Shown in pieces: positions 12,054 through 24,700 of a stretch of DNA of 64,000 nucleotides. The DNA comes from Mastigias papua. Its lineage: Eukaryota > Cnidaria > Scyphozoa > Rhizostomeae > Mastigiidae. Under the pieces are notes generated by a model. The model searched no databases and was not told where the DNA came from. It saw nothing but the letters and a program-made list of their open reading frames with translations. The position numbers and the translations under genes are program-made. Location: positions 17,084,079-17,148,078 of the forward strand of contig OZ025267.1 in assembly GCA_964019165.1 (NCBI GenBank). Reading direction: 5' to 3'. Each line of letters starts with the position of its first letter. Position 1 is the first letter of the stretch.

Positions 12054-13147
12054 CAGGCCCGTAGACAGCTGAACTGGAATGGGGGCACAGATGTAGAAGC
12101 AAGTTAGGACCCTTTGGGGGGGATCGTCATGTTATACATAAGTATATGCCAAAATAGTGGTTTTTCAGAGGCTTTCTGATGGAAAATGGGGGTCTTTCCC
12201 AGAGAAAAATTTTTCAAAGTAACGCCCTCCAGAACGTCAGAAAACGTCGTTTTGCAGAATAGAATGTAGCAGTTTCCATCATTGATATTCATGCTAAGAT
12301 GGAGAAACTGGCTCCTTCGCACTCTGTTTTTTATAAGAACCATTAAAGGCGAGGTTCAAGCTGACTGTTCTTAATTTTTTCTAAATATTTGAGGCTGAAT
12401 TGTTCTTAAGTTGTTCTTAAATTTGTGGGGTGTAGACAATTTATACATTAGACAATATGCAAGACAAAATTATATGCCTATGAAACAGGTATTATTTTTA
12501 CGGGGGAATGGCATTTCATGTTAATATATTATTAGACAGTGTATGCATTTATTTGCAAAATACATTTTACGATAGTACTTCAGCCTCAATTTGTTCTTTA
12601 TTTTCTCTTAATTTCCCAACAATTTTGAGGCTTTTGGTCTTATAAAATTGTTCTTATAAAAAGGTTGTGAACCTAGTTTCATCGAAATTTGAAGATTGAA
12701 AGCGATAAAAGAAGAGACTAAACCGTCTTTTCTTTTTGATGCTACGTGCATGTACACCAATGAAAGAGGCAAAACTATCTCTTACCAACACATTGAAGAA
12801 AAGACATTTCTTACCCTCAGATATCTGGCATGGACTACATGGAATGTACTCAAAAGGAAAAATGCCCTATTTCCTAAAAGGGTTGCCATCTACACAAGCA
12901 GAAACTCTTAGACACTCTTACAACACTCGTGCCGTCACTGTAAAAGTTTAACAGTTTGTGATACAACATAATCAAGCTATCTGCATGTGATATATCTGTG
13001 TTATGGTGCTTCTAGGTTCAAGATTGGGCAGAACTCAGTTGAAAAATGATTAAAAAGTACAGTGTAATATACTTCTATATACAATCTCTATGAATTATTT
13101 AGGGGCAAAGCCCCCTGTTCCCCCCCCCCCCAGTGCCTACGGATCTG
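12054..13147. mobile_element. Possible hAT-like element with CAGGCCCGTAG-type end
   Basis: The left end is CAGGCCCGTAGACAG, a form common at hAT-type termini; the right end near 13132-13147 reads CAGTGCCTACGGATCTG, an imperfect inverse. The hexamer CATAAC occurs at both borders (12049-12054 and 13148-13153). A shorter MITE (12320-12669) is nested inside. No transposase frame is seen, so if real the element is non-autonomous and decayed. The right border is the weak point. Confidence 0.35.
12320..12669. mobile_element. TTTTTATAAGAA-family MITE, copy at 12.3 kb
   Basis: The left end CACTCTGTTTTTTATAAGAAC is mirrored by TTCTTATAAAAAGGTTGTG at the right. Internal words TTCTTAA, TTTGAGGCTGAATTGTTCTTAA, AGACAATATGCA, TATGAAACAGGTATTATTTTT and CTTCAGCCTCAATTTGTTCTT match the copies at 10.8 and 19.5 kb. 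It is shorter than the other two, with part of the centre missing. Non-coding. Confidence 0.6.
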
Positions 13148-15492
13148 CATAACGGTGGAAGATCAAAGCATATGGAAATGAGGCCTTTAATCAAAATAGA
13201 AACACTTCTTCACGGCAATTTTAAATATATTTTTGCAGTTTAATCTCCTTATTGAGTGCATGACTATGAGTACTGGAGTTTCGTTACCCCTTTCTGATTT
13301 TCGATGAAACACCTGTGCTGCTGAGTGGGGGTCGTTGCTCTTGTTGTAAAGATGGAAATCATCGGAGAAAATTTTATCTTCCAGGTTTAATTCTTTTGTT
13401 CCTCAATTTTTTCGTGAAGCAAGGAAGATCTTTTAATACCTCTTTTCCCACTCTGCTACATGTTCGGCTTAATAAAGAACCAAGCACAAAGCCTAGTTCA
13501 AGTTCCTTAGCATTAGACCTCTTTTTGTCACATTGCAGTAATAATAAAAATCCCTTGGTAGCTCCTTCAACTGTATATTTTGTACTATAAAGAAATTTCA
13601 TGTCCTAAGTGCTGAGATGAAATAAGACTGACATTGTAATTTTCAGTGCTAGTCCTTCTGTGAAACGCTGCTACATGGATTATGTGAATATGACTCCAGT
13701 TAATCCTTAATCCTCAATTGTTTGTAATGATAAAAATATTGGAATTTGAAAAGTCCCTAAGAGAATTTGTCTTTGCTAGGATGGGAGTAAATCGACAGAT
13801 ATTTTGGAGGGAGGGGGTGAAGGGCTAAAATTTCCACAAGTACATTATCATTCGGGCATTAAAGCCTAAACTTTAATGAAAATATAATAACAATCTCGCA
13901 AATTATCTCGTAAATACTTTGTTTTTAATACTTTTCAAGTCATTTTGGCAAGTACAAGTCTCAGAGAGGTATATCTAGGACTGTCATTTTGATTCTTAAT
14001 TGCGATAATAGTCTACTTGACTATTTTTGTAATATCACCTCCAGAATTGAATAAGCAATGTAATAATGAACTATATAGAAGAAGAAGCCGCTAATAGAAA
14101 CCTGAGTACTTGGGCTGCTGAAAATATTTCACTTCATGTCATGGCTTTCAGAAGGTGGAATGATTATCACACTATCCCAATTACGATGAGTGCATTTGAA
14201 ACTCAGACCCGAGGAAGACCTGAACTACGGATAAAATAGTTGGAGTTTTGTGTTCAATAACATATGTTGCATCGTCTCTCAATGTTCTTATGGCGGGCTT
14301 TTGTCATACATCTGTAGTGCTTCTCTTTGAATGTACAGTTTGCAACATCATATGTGTCATAACTTCACTTTTCATTAATTTCACGACCTCAATTTTTCCT
14401 ATTGAACTAGCTTTTTCCTAAAAGCCTTAAATTTTCCGACTGCCAGTAGATTTTCCAGGTAGATAAAGGGCTAGGGGTGTCATACCTCCACACTCCCAGT
14501 ATTTACTTGCCTTTTTTTGTAGTATGCGCTCTTTAATTTCTTTGGCTTTCTACGTGTAGTGTCCTTCTACGTCAAAAACGGGTACCGGATATAATTTAGT
14601 TCTGTTGGAATTTTCCCTATGTATCAACTCAAAATTCAAGTTGTCATGGTCACCAGGAGTAGAGTAAATGGGGTCATCTCACTACATAGAGACCATTATT
14701 AAATATGATAACAGCATACTTTCTAGCTTAAATAGGCCAATTGAAGGATCAGAAGAATTCTATTGTCCTGATCAAGACAGGAGGAATGAAATATTCGAAA
14801 ACAGTGCATATTACTGAGGGTGATACCTTGTAAACTTATGAATGGTTATCTACACATCCGTTGGTTTCTTTAGCATTCCAGGTTTTCTGATTCTTTATCC
14901 AATCTTTCTATTGTTCACTCCTATTGACAGGGCCTCCCAGAGGGGGAAAGAAGGAGCAGATTGCTCTAGGGACCAATTCATTCAGCCTTCAGTGACTCTT
15001 CTAAATTTCATGCCGGCGTCATCAGTGGCCAATAGTCTCCACCTGCCTGTGTCCTATAGACCTGGTCACTGATGAGGCTGTGCATATTAACAACAGTTGG
15101 CTCAACTGTTAGTGATGCGAGTGCAGTACATGTGGGAAATTGCACTGGGATTTAAAGCCAGATTCATTAGCAGCTAAATTGTATCCCAATGCTAGGACAT
15201 AAAATAGCTGTATTAAACTTTGGGCACCATGGTTCACTGTTAGTTTGGATATGAGTCCATTCTCCTTTTTGTCGTCAAATGCTCAGTGATGCAAAGGAGT
15301 AAATCATATATTCAAAGCCTTATACTTTTCAAAACGCCCTCAAACAGACCTCCATGTATACACCTGAAAACCTAACTGTTTGGCGCCCTTCAGGTATACT
15401 TAAAGTTAGAATATTCTGTGCGAGTGTTTCGTGAGCACTAAGAAAGCAAATAGCTCTTTACGTTACCCATTGTAACGTTTTATATTGTGGAA
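13148..15492. other. Non-coding stretch
   Basis: No supported gene. Open frames at 13315-13590 (plus) and 13374-13601 (minus) overlap each other, lack ATG at the reported start on the plus strand and have no motif. The frame at 14842-15072 is hydrophobic at its start but otherwise unremarkable. The promoter of the ETS gene should lie near the end of this interval; no TATA box can be assigned with confidence. Confidence 0.35.
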
Positions 15493-15672
15493 ATGCCGCA
15501 CCGTGGGCGATTGGTTTCCCTCGAAACTGCCGTAATTGTAAAGGAAACAAAAGATCTTCCCCTACGTGTATGCCATTATCTATTGAGTCGTAAATATCTC
15601 TGTCATTATTTGGATGGCTTGACAATCGATGGATCCATAACGCAGTGGATGAACTCTCAGCGTTGTCAGTGA
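15493..15672 (+). other. Possible upstream ORF in the ETS gene leader
   Basis: An ATG at 15493 opens a 59-codon frame ending at 15672, 57 bp before the ETS gene start codon. Residues show no known domain. If the transcript starts upstream of 15493 this would be a translated-leader ORF that could reduce translation of the main frame; if transcription starts later it is irrelevant. The transcription start is unknown. Confidence 0.25.
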
Positions 15673-15728
15673 AACTCTCTCAGTTCGTATATTGGTGCAG
15701 TGCTACAGCTCTACTTCGCTGATAAGAA

Positions 15729-15784
15729 ATGAAGGCCTTCCCTGAGCTTCGAAGAAAGATTCTGGAAGATATGCTGGGCCCAAG
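15729..15784 (+). CDS. ETS gene, coding exon 1 (residues 1-18 and part of 19)
   Basis: The exon reads MKAFPELRRKILEDMLGP and ends with two bases (AG) of the next codon before the donor AAG|GTAAAA. Purine occupies position -3 of the ATG (GAAATGA). In-frame stops directly upstream fix this ATG as the first possible start in this exon. Assignment to the ETS gene rests on position, orientation and exact phase match with the exon at 19401; transcript evidence is not available to me. Confidence 0.7.
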
Positions 15785-18700
15785 GTAAAACATTTCAAAT
15801 TTTTTCTCTGAATTTTACCAATGGTAATAACCTTCCGAAAGATTTACTTTTAAATTCAGCTCCAAGTGAAATATCTCTAGCGAGGAAGCTCGTTTGACTA
15901 GTATCCGTTTTGTTTTCAAACCTATCGAACAAAATACATTGCGAATGAAATTCCTTCACACGCTCGGCTCTCGACAACCGACATGCTTACATGTACCTAC
16001 CCTACAGACTGCAGATGCATTTTGAAGTAGTTACGACCTTTATGATATGTCGTAGTGTACTGTTAGAGTTTCAAATACACTTCGCCGTGGCCTTATGTTT
16101 GCTGAAATTGCAAGTTCATCCCTGTGGAGGCACCGCATAGTCGACGAAGAAAAGTCGCGCAAAAATGTTACTTGAGAGACGTGCGGATTCTACAATACTA
16201 TAAGGACTTAGGTCATTGATTAGGGCAAAGTGACACTTTGTAATAAATCCCTCTCAATTGCAGTTTTGTCAAAAGGTGCCAACCCTAGCTCTTGGAATTA
16301 GCTCCCGCAAGCATATTTATTTTTTATGCATTTGTGTGGGGGTCTAAGCAAAGGGGGCTTATGAAATGCTGTGGAACAAGGCACATAAAGCAACTCATGT
16401 CGAACTTTTCTTCTTCATAATACAAAAATGGTGTTGTTAATGTAACAATCAGTCTAAAACAAAGTCTCGGCCATCTTCTGTGATGAGGTGGGGACCTCTT
16501 CAAGGGGCTTATTGGAAATCTATAGTCCTAGGATGGTGGCTTATTGTAGGAGCGTGTTCTTGAGGGGGGGGGGGGTTAGCTCATCGTCACTAAAAATTGG
16601 TAGCCTATCTACTGTTTCAAATTATTATACAATGTGGTATTTGATTTAGTAGGTAGCAATTCTAGGGGCTTGAGGTGTGTCATATTCATGCCTTTCGGAG
16701 GTAACCGTGAACTATCCTTGTCGTGCATGCTGTGCAAAGAAAGGCAATGCGGTTGTGCAACTCATGCAAGTGTCGCAATTGTAATATTTCATTGAACTAT
16801 CCGTCACCTCAGCTTTATTTAATTTTGTATACAATACGATGGGTTTTTAATGCTGAGCGTGTAGCACACCATATTGTAGGTCCAAACAAAATTATGCTAC
16901 CAAAGAAATTGGAAGACATTGTAAACAAATCTATGGAGCATAACATGCACAAAATTATAAGTGCAAGGACTTCTGGTTTCAATTCAGTATGGAATGAAAC
17001 ACAAAATACGTGGACTGCAGGAGTCTCTTCATGGCTAACAAATGACGTATGCGCTGACAAACGAGACGGTTACGTCTATTTTGTAATTGAAGGATATCCA
17101 ATTAAATGGAAATTTATCTCTGCACTCTTCTCTTAAAATAGGGGCCATGGGTGGGGCTTTTAAGAAATATATCTTACCACGCATTTTATTTGTGCCTCTA
17201 TCTTCTACAAATTAATTGATTGAAAATCGATTATTGATTGAACATTGATTAGTGATTGAATACTGATTAGTGATTGTTATTGACATCTCAATCAAAGTAA
17301 CTTTTCTTGCAAAGGTCATGTGAATACACTTTTGCGGAGCCAAATGCTTTAATTACCATTTTAACCATTTTATAACTGAAAGATTGGTTATCATTGCAAA
17401 CTAGAAATAGGTGTGGAATGGAGCCAAGCAAACTGGGCTAAAAAGATTTGAGCTGCTGGTTACACAGTACTTTATATATATATATATCTTCCGATAATCT
17501 CCCTAATCGAAAAAATACTTAATCTGTGCGATTCATCTAGCGCTTAATATTAAGTGATAGCTTCACTCCAATAATTGTTTTGCAATTTCGCTGTCCAACT
17601 CCATTTAAATCCCAATCCAGTTTACGACCTCAAGCCAATATGACAAAATACTCTTGGGAGAAACAAGCCTACTGCTTTTGCATATTAACGTTCATGCAAC
17701 ATTGAATAGGAGTGCAGAACTAGACCTAAAATTGATAAGAAACAATGATGTGTAATGGTGCAAATCGTCCGGATGTAAATGAATGTAGTATTTCTGCTTT
17801 GTTTAGGCTGTAAATCAATCACTCATGGTATGCTTTCTACTAATGCACCATTGTCTACATACGTTTTCTTCCATCATGCCCGAATATCAATACCACGCCC
17901 ACTTGTCGGGTAATTGATAAACAATTGTTGCTTTGAGAAATTTCTGCTATTGCCTTATACAGCTGATTTGCGGCAATGCTCTTCTCAGTTAAAATTAATG
18001 ATTAATTCACCTGCTATACCAGAAATCCTCGAATTAGCCCCCTGCAATACTTTTTTGAGGGGGTTTATTAAAAGGGAGGCTTATAAAATTATTTTACATA
18101 TGACGCATAAAAGCTCATTTTCAAAGCTCCTATTCTCTATGATGTTAAAAGAACAGTCTAGAATTTAAGCATTTGCCTTTGTCAAAGTCTTCATCATCAT
18201 CTGGAGTGGGGCTAGTTCGAGTGGGGGCTAATTAACAATTTGAAGTTCTAGTATGGGGGCTTATTCGAGGGGGGGCTTTTTGAGTAGGACCAATTCGAGG
18301 ATTTTCGGTACATCTAAGAGGCAGAGAAAAGACAAGGATTGCACAGTGAAATAACAAGTTTTTCCGGGCTGAAATGTCAGCTCAGTCGGTGTGTGTGGTT
18401 AGAGTTCCATGGAGTTGCACTTACAAGGAAAAGCTTCAGCCCGGTTCAGGGACGCCTGCACTTGACAAAGGGGGGGGGGCAAGGTTTCACCTGAGGGAAC
18501 ACTGTGGAAGTTTTCTGTTAAAATACGTTAGTCCTGGGAATACGTAAAATATTGCATTTATATGTATGTTCCCACGCAGGGGTAGATTCAGCCTCAGATT
18601 CTTCTAAACATATGCGAGTGGTCTCATTTTGAAGGGTATTTCTTGCCTCTCCAGCCCCCAGGGTAGGCGACCCTGCTCCGGTTTGCGGGGCTGAAATTCT

Positions 18701-21700
18701 AGCCCGCTTGTTTCCCGTTCGATGAAATCCTAAATTTCAATGTTTAGCGGGCCTGAAATCCACAGGGCATGCGCATGAGTTTTAGTAGGTCACACTAAAA
18801 CATAGCATGCTACTAAGAGACCACAAACTAGTAGCAATGTGCTTATGAAAAATTTAAAGCAAAAGTAAACTAATGACAAATATATGTAAGCTTTCTATCA
18901 TGCAACTATAAAAAATTAAAAGCACTTATTTGCTCGAAGTTTCTAGCACTTTATTAGAAACTGAAGAGGAGCTTTTTAACCTTACAGCTAAGATCAGTCC
19001 AAATTGTTGCTCTTCGAGATGCCAAGTTGCAAATATTTTCTGGTCATTACTGTTTTTGTAATAGTTTCTGAGAGTAAAATGCAGAGATGGTGCCAGTAAA
19101 GTACTACTGGGGGGGGGGGGGGGGCATTTGCTACCAAGGTGCCAAAAGTGAGCGAAGTGAAACAATTTCAACTGTTACACTGACCAAGTCCTTTTGTATT
19201 GGCTTAAAATGCTACGATTCAAACCAACCGAGATGGCAGTGCAGTAAAGGAACCTGGAAGTGCAAGGTATGTAGCTGTGGAAAGTGCGATCAGTAAGATT
19301 GTGGTTCTACAGCTCCCCAAGCACCCTCGGTGGCACCATCTCTAATAACATGGAATAACTATAAAGTGCATTGTACTGAAGTCTTAGCTTCTTTTTGCAG
19401 TTATGATGCCTATGTGAACTTCAAGAGGGAGCCAATCATCCCCAAGAAAAGGCGTATGTACTCTTACTATATTTTAACTTAAAGCAATCGAAATATGTCT
19501 TGTAAACTTAAATCTATCTTCGTTTCTCTGAATTTTGTTTTGATATACCTCTTTTTTTTATAAGAAGCAGTAAAATTGAGGCTCAGGCTGGCTGTTCTTA
19601 CTTTTCGAAAAATTTTTGAGGCTAAATTGTTCTTAATTTGCTCTTAAATTACGGGGGTGTAAGCAATATAGACATTAGACAAAATACCAGAGAACATTTG
19701 ATGTTTATGAAACAGGTATTATTTTCAATAGCATTAGCAGAAAACAAAAGATATGCATTCTTACATATGTATAATCCTTGCTAAAAGCCTTGGTATACCT
19801 ACGACTTGTTTTACACACTGATGATTTGAGTGTTTCGAGGACTATTAGTAAACATTGTAGAACTTACACAGTTTTATATCGGTTTTATATCATTTTACGC
19901 CAGTGCTTCAGCCTTGGCTTGTTCTTAATTTGTTATTAATTTTCCATAAGTTCTTAGGGTCGTGTTCTTACAAAATTTGTTCTTATAAAAGAGATGGTAT
20001 TTGACAATGAAGAGGAATATACCGGATAGGCTTTTGCGAATTGGATCCTTTAGCGAGAAAATAATTGACCAGAGCGGGATTCGAACTCGTGGCCCATGAC
20101 TTTGTACGTCAAGTATTCTAACAACTGAGCTATTAGCCTCGCTTTCAAACCGTTGCTCAAGAGTAAGTCATTTGCTCGCACTGTTCCTCTCTTAGTTAAA
20201 TTGCACAGGGGAGCCATCGCAGCTCCATCACAATGTCCATTGGGCCTGCTGTTGAGAGAAGACTGCTCATAACGGGGGGGGGGGGGAGGGGGCATCGCAG
20301 CCTCATCGATTGGATATAGAGTAAAGGGAAAGAGTGCAAAGACAGAGGTATTTGGGAGAAATGAAAATTCAATTTTCATTTCTCCCTAATCTTGTCGTCT
20401 TTTTAAAGCTATGGGGGTGGGGGAGAATTTGAGTAGAAATATGGCGCCGAAGAGGTGAGAAATTTTTTGGCAACTTACCAAAAGTTTTATTACTGGAATG
20501 ACACAAAGGTTCCTACTGAGGAGATCTAAGACGTCCTTATTTTTATCTACAATAGGAAAGAAAGTGACTTCAAATTCATTGTCTCTACAGTCTAGACACG
20601 ACCACAGTCATACAACTAAGCATATTACTATCCATTTGCTGTGCAACTACAACCGTGTTTATACCAGTCCTGGTTGGCTACAGGCACACAAATAGGGTTG
20701 GCTCCAGTTCTATTTCACAAATAAGTTCTTTGAATGCCGTAGCCAATATGGGTCAGCCCACCTAAGCTGGTAGCCCAGCAGGAGGGTTGACTTTTCGCAG
20801 AGTCTTCCCGTGAAGGCAGGCCAGCTCAAACTCGCGTCGTGTAAACGCTTCAAAGTAGCTAACTCGGGTCATTCTCATATCAAATTTAGTACCTATATCG
20901 CTGGTCTCGAAGTATTATTCCAACGACAAGCTGATCTGGGCTGGATCAAGAATCTGCGGTAGAAGTTACCTCGTGTTCGTGTAAACAGTTATTAATTTCT
21001 GATTTTGAGACTAGTTGCTCCCGGGTTTGGAGTCAACCAGGGTTCGTCTAAATGTGGCCTAGAGCGGAGGATCCACTATGGTTTCACTGGGTGCCAAACA
21101 CACTAAAAGCTACATTTCCTTTACACCTATTCTTAACTGGAATAACTCTAGGAATAAAGTTGTTTGTAACTTTTGTCTCTTGAAGTAACATTGGGCATAC
21201 TTGTAATTTCGGAGGAATGCAACTGGCTGTAAATAGATGTACATTGATAAAGATGGCTCATTCAATTGTTAAGGACTAGGGTTTTAGTTCATAAATGCCA
21301 CACCACGACATTGGAATCTCATTATAATTGCAGAACAAAACTGCAATGGCTTGGTTGAGGTGGCTATCATCGTGAGTCATAGATTCTTTGGCCCAGCTTA
21401 TTTTATTATAGATGCGTGCATTTACTCAAAAGACAATAATTCCAGTGTTTCTTTTGAAAACAGATACTATGGAAAATTGAATGCCGAGACCCACGATCAT
21501 TGAAAACATTTGCAACTAAATCAACAGTTATGTTTATTCATTCACAATGGGCGCATCCACGACGATTATGTTTGAGGGTATAGAAGGATCAGGGTTGACC
21601 CTGCTCTCTTTTTAGTGCTAGGTAGTACCCTTTAAACAAGCGGATCCCTCCTTACAGTTGAGAAGAAACATTTAAATTCTTGTCAAAAATTCATAACTAC

Positions 21701-24700
21701 AGAAATGGCTTTCCTCAGTGAAACCGCAGGCCATCATGAAAGCGGGGAAATGAAGAATACGTCTGGGGATACAGTCCCCAGAAATAGTTACAAGATGTAA
21801 GCTCATTCTAGATAGAGAATGGCTAGTTGATTTATTGATCTGCATGTGAGAATTTATATAGATTTTTAAACATTTCTAGATAAATCTTGTTGCTAAAATG
21901 GGTGTACTTAATTGTTCCATACATCCCCATAGCTCTGTCTTTTTTATTAATGTCCTATGACCAGGCCCGTCGGAACGAAGTTGATATTGGGGGGGGGGGG
22001 CTGTAAATAAAGCAGACTGCACTGGGCTCCGGGAGAATTTTTGTTCGACCACGCCCTTTAGATTGCTGGAAAGCAACCTGGCTATACAAATTGCCATTTT
22101 TAATGGATGAATTACTATTTACAGAATTAAGAAAATTTTTGAAATGGAAGTTGTAAATTGGCTGGAATCTATGTATTTGCAGTCATCTACTAACATTACC
22201 TGTGGCTGAAAAAGCTAACGGAATACTTTGCAGTCATTGACAGCAAAACTGTCCTACTTTCTCCATCCAATGCACGCCAGCAATCAACTTAAGAAATCAT
22301 AAACACTGCCAAAACAAAATTTAATGATCCTCTTAACACTATTTTTTTAAATCACCTATGCTTGAGTGCTTTTGTGTGCTACATTAACTTTAATACACAA
22401 ATCTCTGTTCGAAAATTGTCCAAAAATCTGCTTACCATATAATCAAATTACCAAACAATACTATCGATGATGAAGTGTTTTAACGATGGAACATAAAAGT
22501 CAGACCCTGACGCACTCCCAGCATCTTTGCATAACATTCAGTTTTCAAGACTTCACTTTCTTCGCTCATGCTGTTTAACGTTCCTGATCAAGTATACATT
22601 GGTTCTTTGAACACGCAATAAATGATTGAAAGGGATAGCTGGTAACTGAGCGGGTTGATATTTTTGCGAAGTTATAGTATGGCCTTGCAATGTTTTCTCG
22701 AAAATTTAAAGAGCAAGTAGTTGCAAAATATTGGGGGGGCGTAAGCCCCCCAGCCCCCCCGGTTCCGACGGGCCTGTCCTGCTATGACAATTCTGGTGAA
22801 AGCTTTTAATATAGCTTAGTATTTTGAAGCTATATTATCAAACCAATATGTTATAGTTAACATAGCCTGACAATGCAGAGAATGTCTTTACTTTCGTGTT
22901 GACGAATATATATAGTGGTGTTGGTGGTCAAAAGTTAGTTTTTATCGATATTAATTCCTAGTAAATTATCTTTTCCATTAGCACTCAAGATTTGGCCATT
23001 GATATTTTTAGTATAAGTGTCTAAATTAGTTAGTACCTGAGAACATCAATTGAACCTTTCCAGGGTTTGCTACCATATTATTTCTAAAGAACTAATCTAA
23101 GATTCTTTTCAAGATCATTTTCAAGTTTGGAAACGACTGATTCAAAATAATGACCATACGCGTAGAGTGTGTTATTATCTGCAATACTGAATAAATCTTA
23201 CTGAAGACTGATAAAGAATGGGCCATTAATAACGTCATTGTAAATCAAGGGATCCAGAAATGAGCCTTGTGTCACCTGCTCATACCTATGCGATGCAACC
23301 TTTGTCCTCTGTTTGCGATCATTTAGGTGGCTGCAGAGCAGTGTTAGGCTTCCCGCACGCAGGGAATGCTTATTAGATTTTGTTGATGATCAGATAATTC
23401 ACAAACGTCCACAATGGGCTACATCTTGTCTGTATGAGCCTCTAATTATGCGTAAATCAGATCATACCTAATTATAAGTAACATGTATCAGTGCACGGTT
23501 TGATGAAAATAGGGGATATGAAACCTAGCTCGCATAGCAGATCTTTAGTAGTTCATCTCATGCCAAATGAAAATGGAGTACGCAGCAGCAGAAGTTTGCA
23601 ACAAAATCTTGCTGTGTGTGGGGAACATGTAATATCGCTGACGGCAAATACTCTCTGTTGCCAGCGACAATAATATTACTGTGTGCGCTGGGGAATATGC
23701 GGAACGCTCCTCATTTCACTTGTAATGTGACTGACACCAGCTTTCTACAGCGTTAATTGAATGGATATTGATTAATAATTGGTACTAATTAATCATTGAT
23801 TAGTGATTGCTATTAATATTGCTCAACTAAAGATCATATGAATAAACCGTTTTAGGAGTTACATGGCTTTATGACGGCATACGGTTACTGTTGGTGACTG
23901 CACGAAGCCATTTTATCACTAGCAAATGCTTTGTCATTACACTACCTAAATGCAGTGGTCTTGAGCAGTAATAGTGGTCTTGAGTAGTAATAGTGGTCTG
24001 GAAACTTCAAGCAATGGCTTTGAAAATGAAGGCTAATGGTGAAAAAACAAGATTATCACTGTCTAATGCATTAAAAATTGCTTCTTATAGACAATGGTGT
24101 GGTCTCCAAACACTTCTTTCGGGTTCGTTGACATTTAATGCTTGCTAAACAGTGTTCTTGAAAATTTCCCTTATTTAAGCCTTGCCCCTCTGCACACTTG
24201 AATTACCACCGGACTCGAACCAATAATGATCTGACTGCGTAATTTCTTGTATTCATCCCTGTTCATCCAGAACACTTTTGTTCACGAGTCAGGCACGAAG
24301 CCAGGGGGGGGCATGGGGGGGAAGTGCCCCCCCAGTTGAAAAATTTTGCCCGCCCTTGCCCGCCCTTGCCCGCCCACTAAATAAATGCTTTTTGTCCAAA
24401 AAGAAGACAGTAAAAATTTGACATAAGACAACTAGTATCAAGGAATGTAATGGTAGCAATCTTCTGCAGGGTCACGGTTATTTTCTTATGCTATAGGAAA
24501 CTCAATAGCCAGTAGACACATGATGCCACCAGATCAAGCGGAAGCATACAGCATAGCAAAAGACGCCTAGGCCTATGGGATTTGTAACGGAGTAAACATC
24601 CAAGACTAAGGTCTGCGCAGTAAGAATGCTTCGCAGAGGGGTGCGCATCACTCGTAAAACTTTTACTCTCGAGAAAAAACAAAAATTATATGCCAGAAAT

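Noticed and set aside
13315..13601. Overlapping 91-codon (plus) and 75-codon (minus) frames
   Set aside because: Both strands are open over the same stretch, with no motif and no splice context; most likely chance.
19087..19296. Plus-strand frame with a Gly run and a Cys-rich end before ETS exon 2
   Set aside because: The Gly run comes from a G homopolymer of a dispersed repeat and the frame has no ATG at the reported start that fits a leader; it does not join exon 2 through a splice site I can see.
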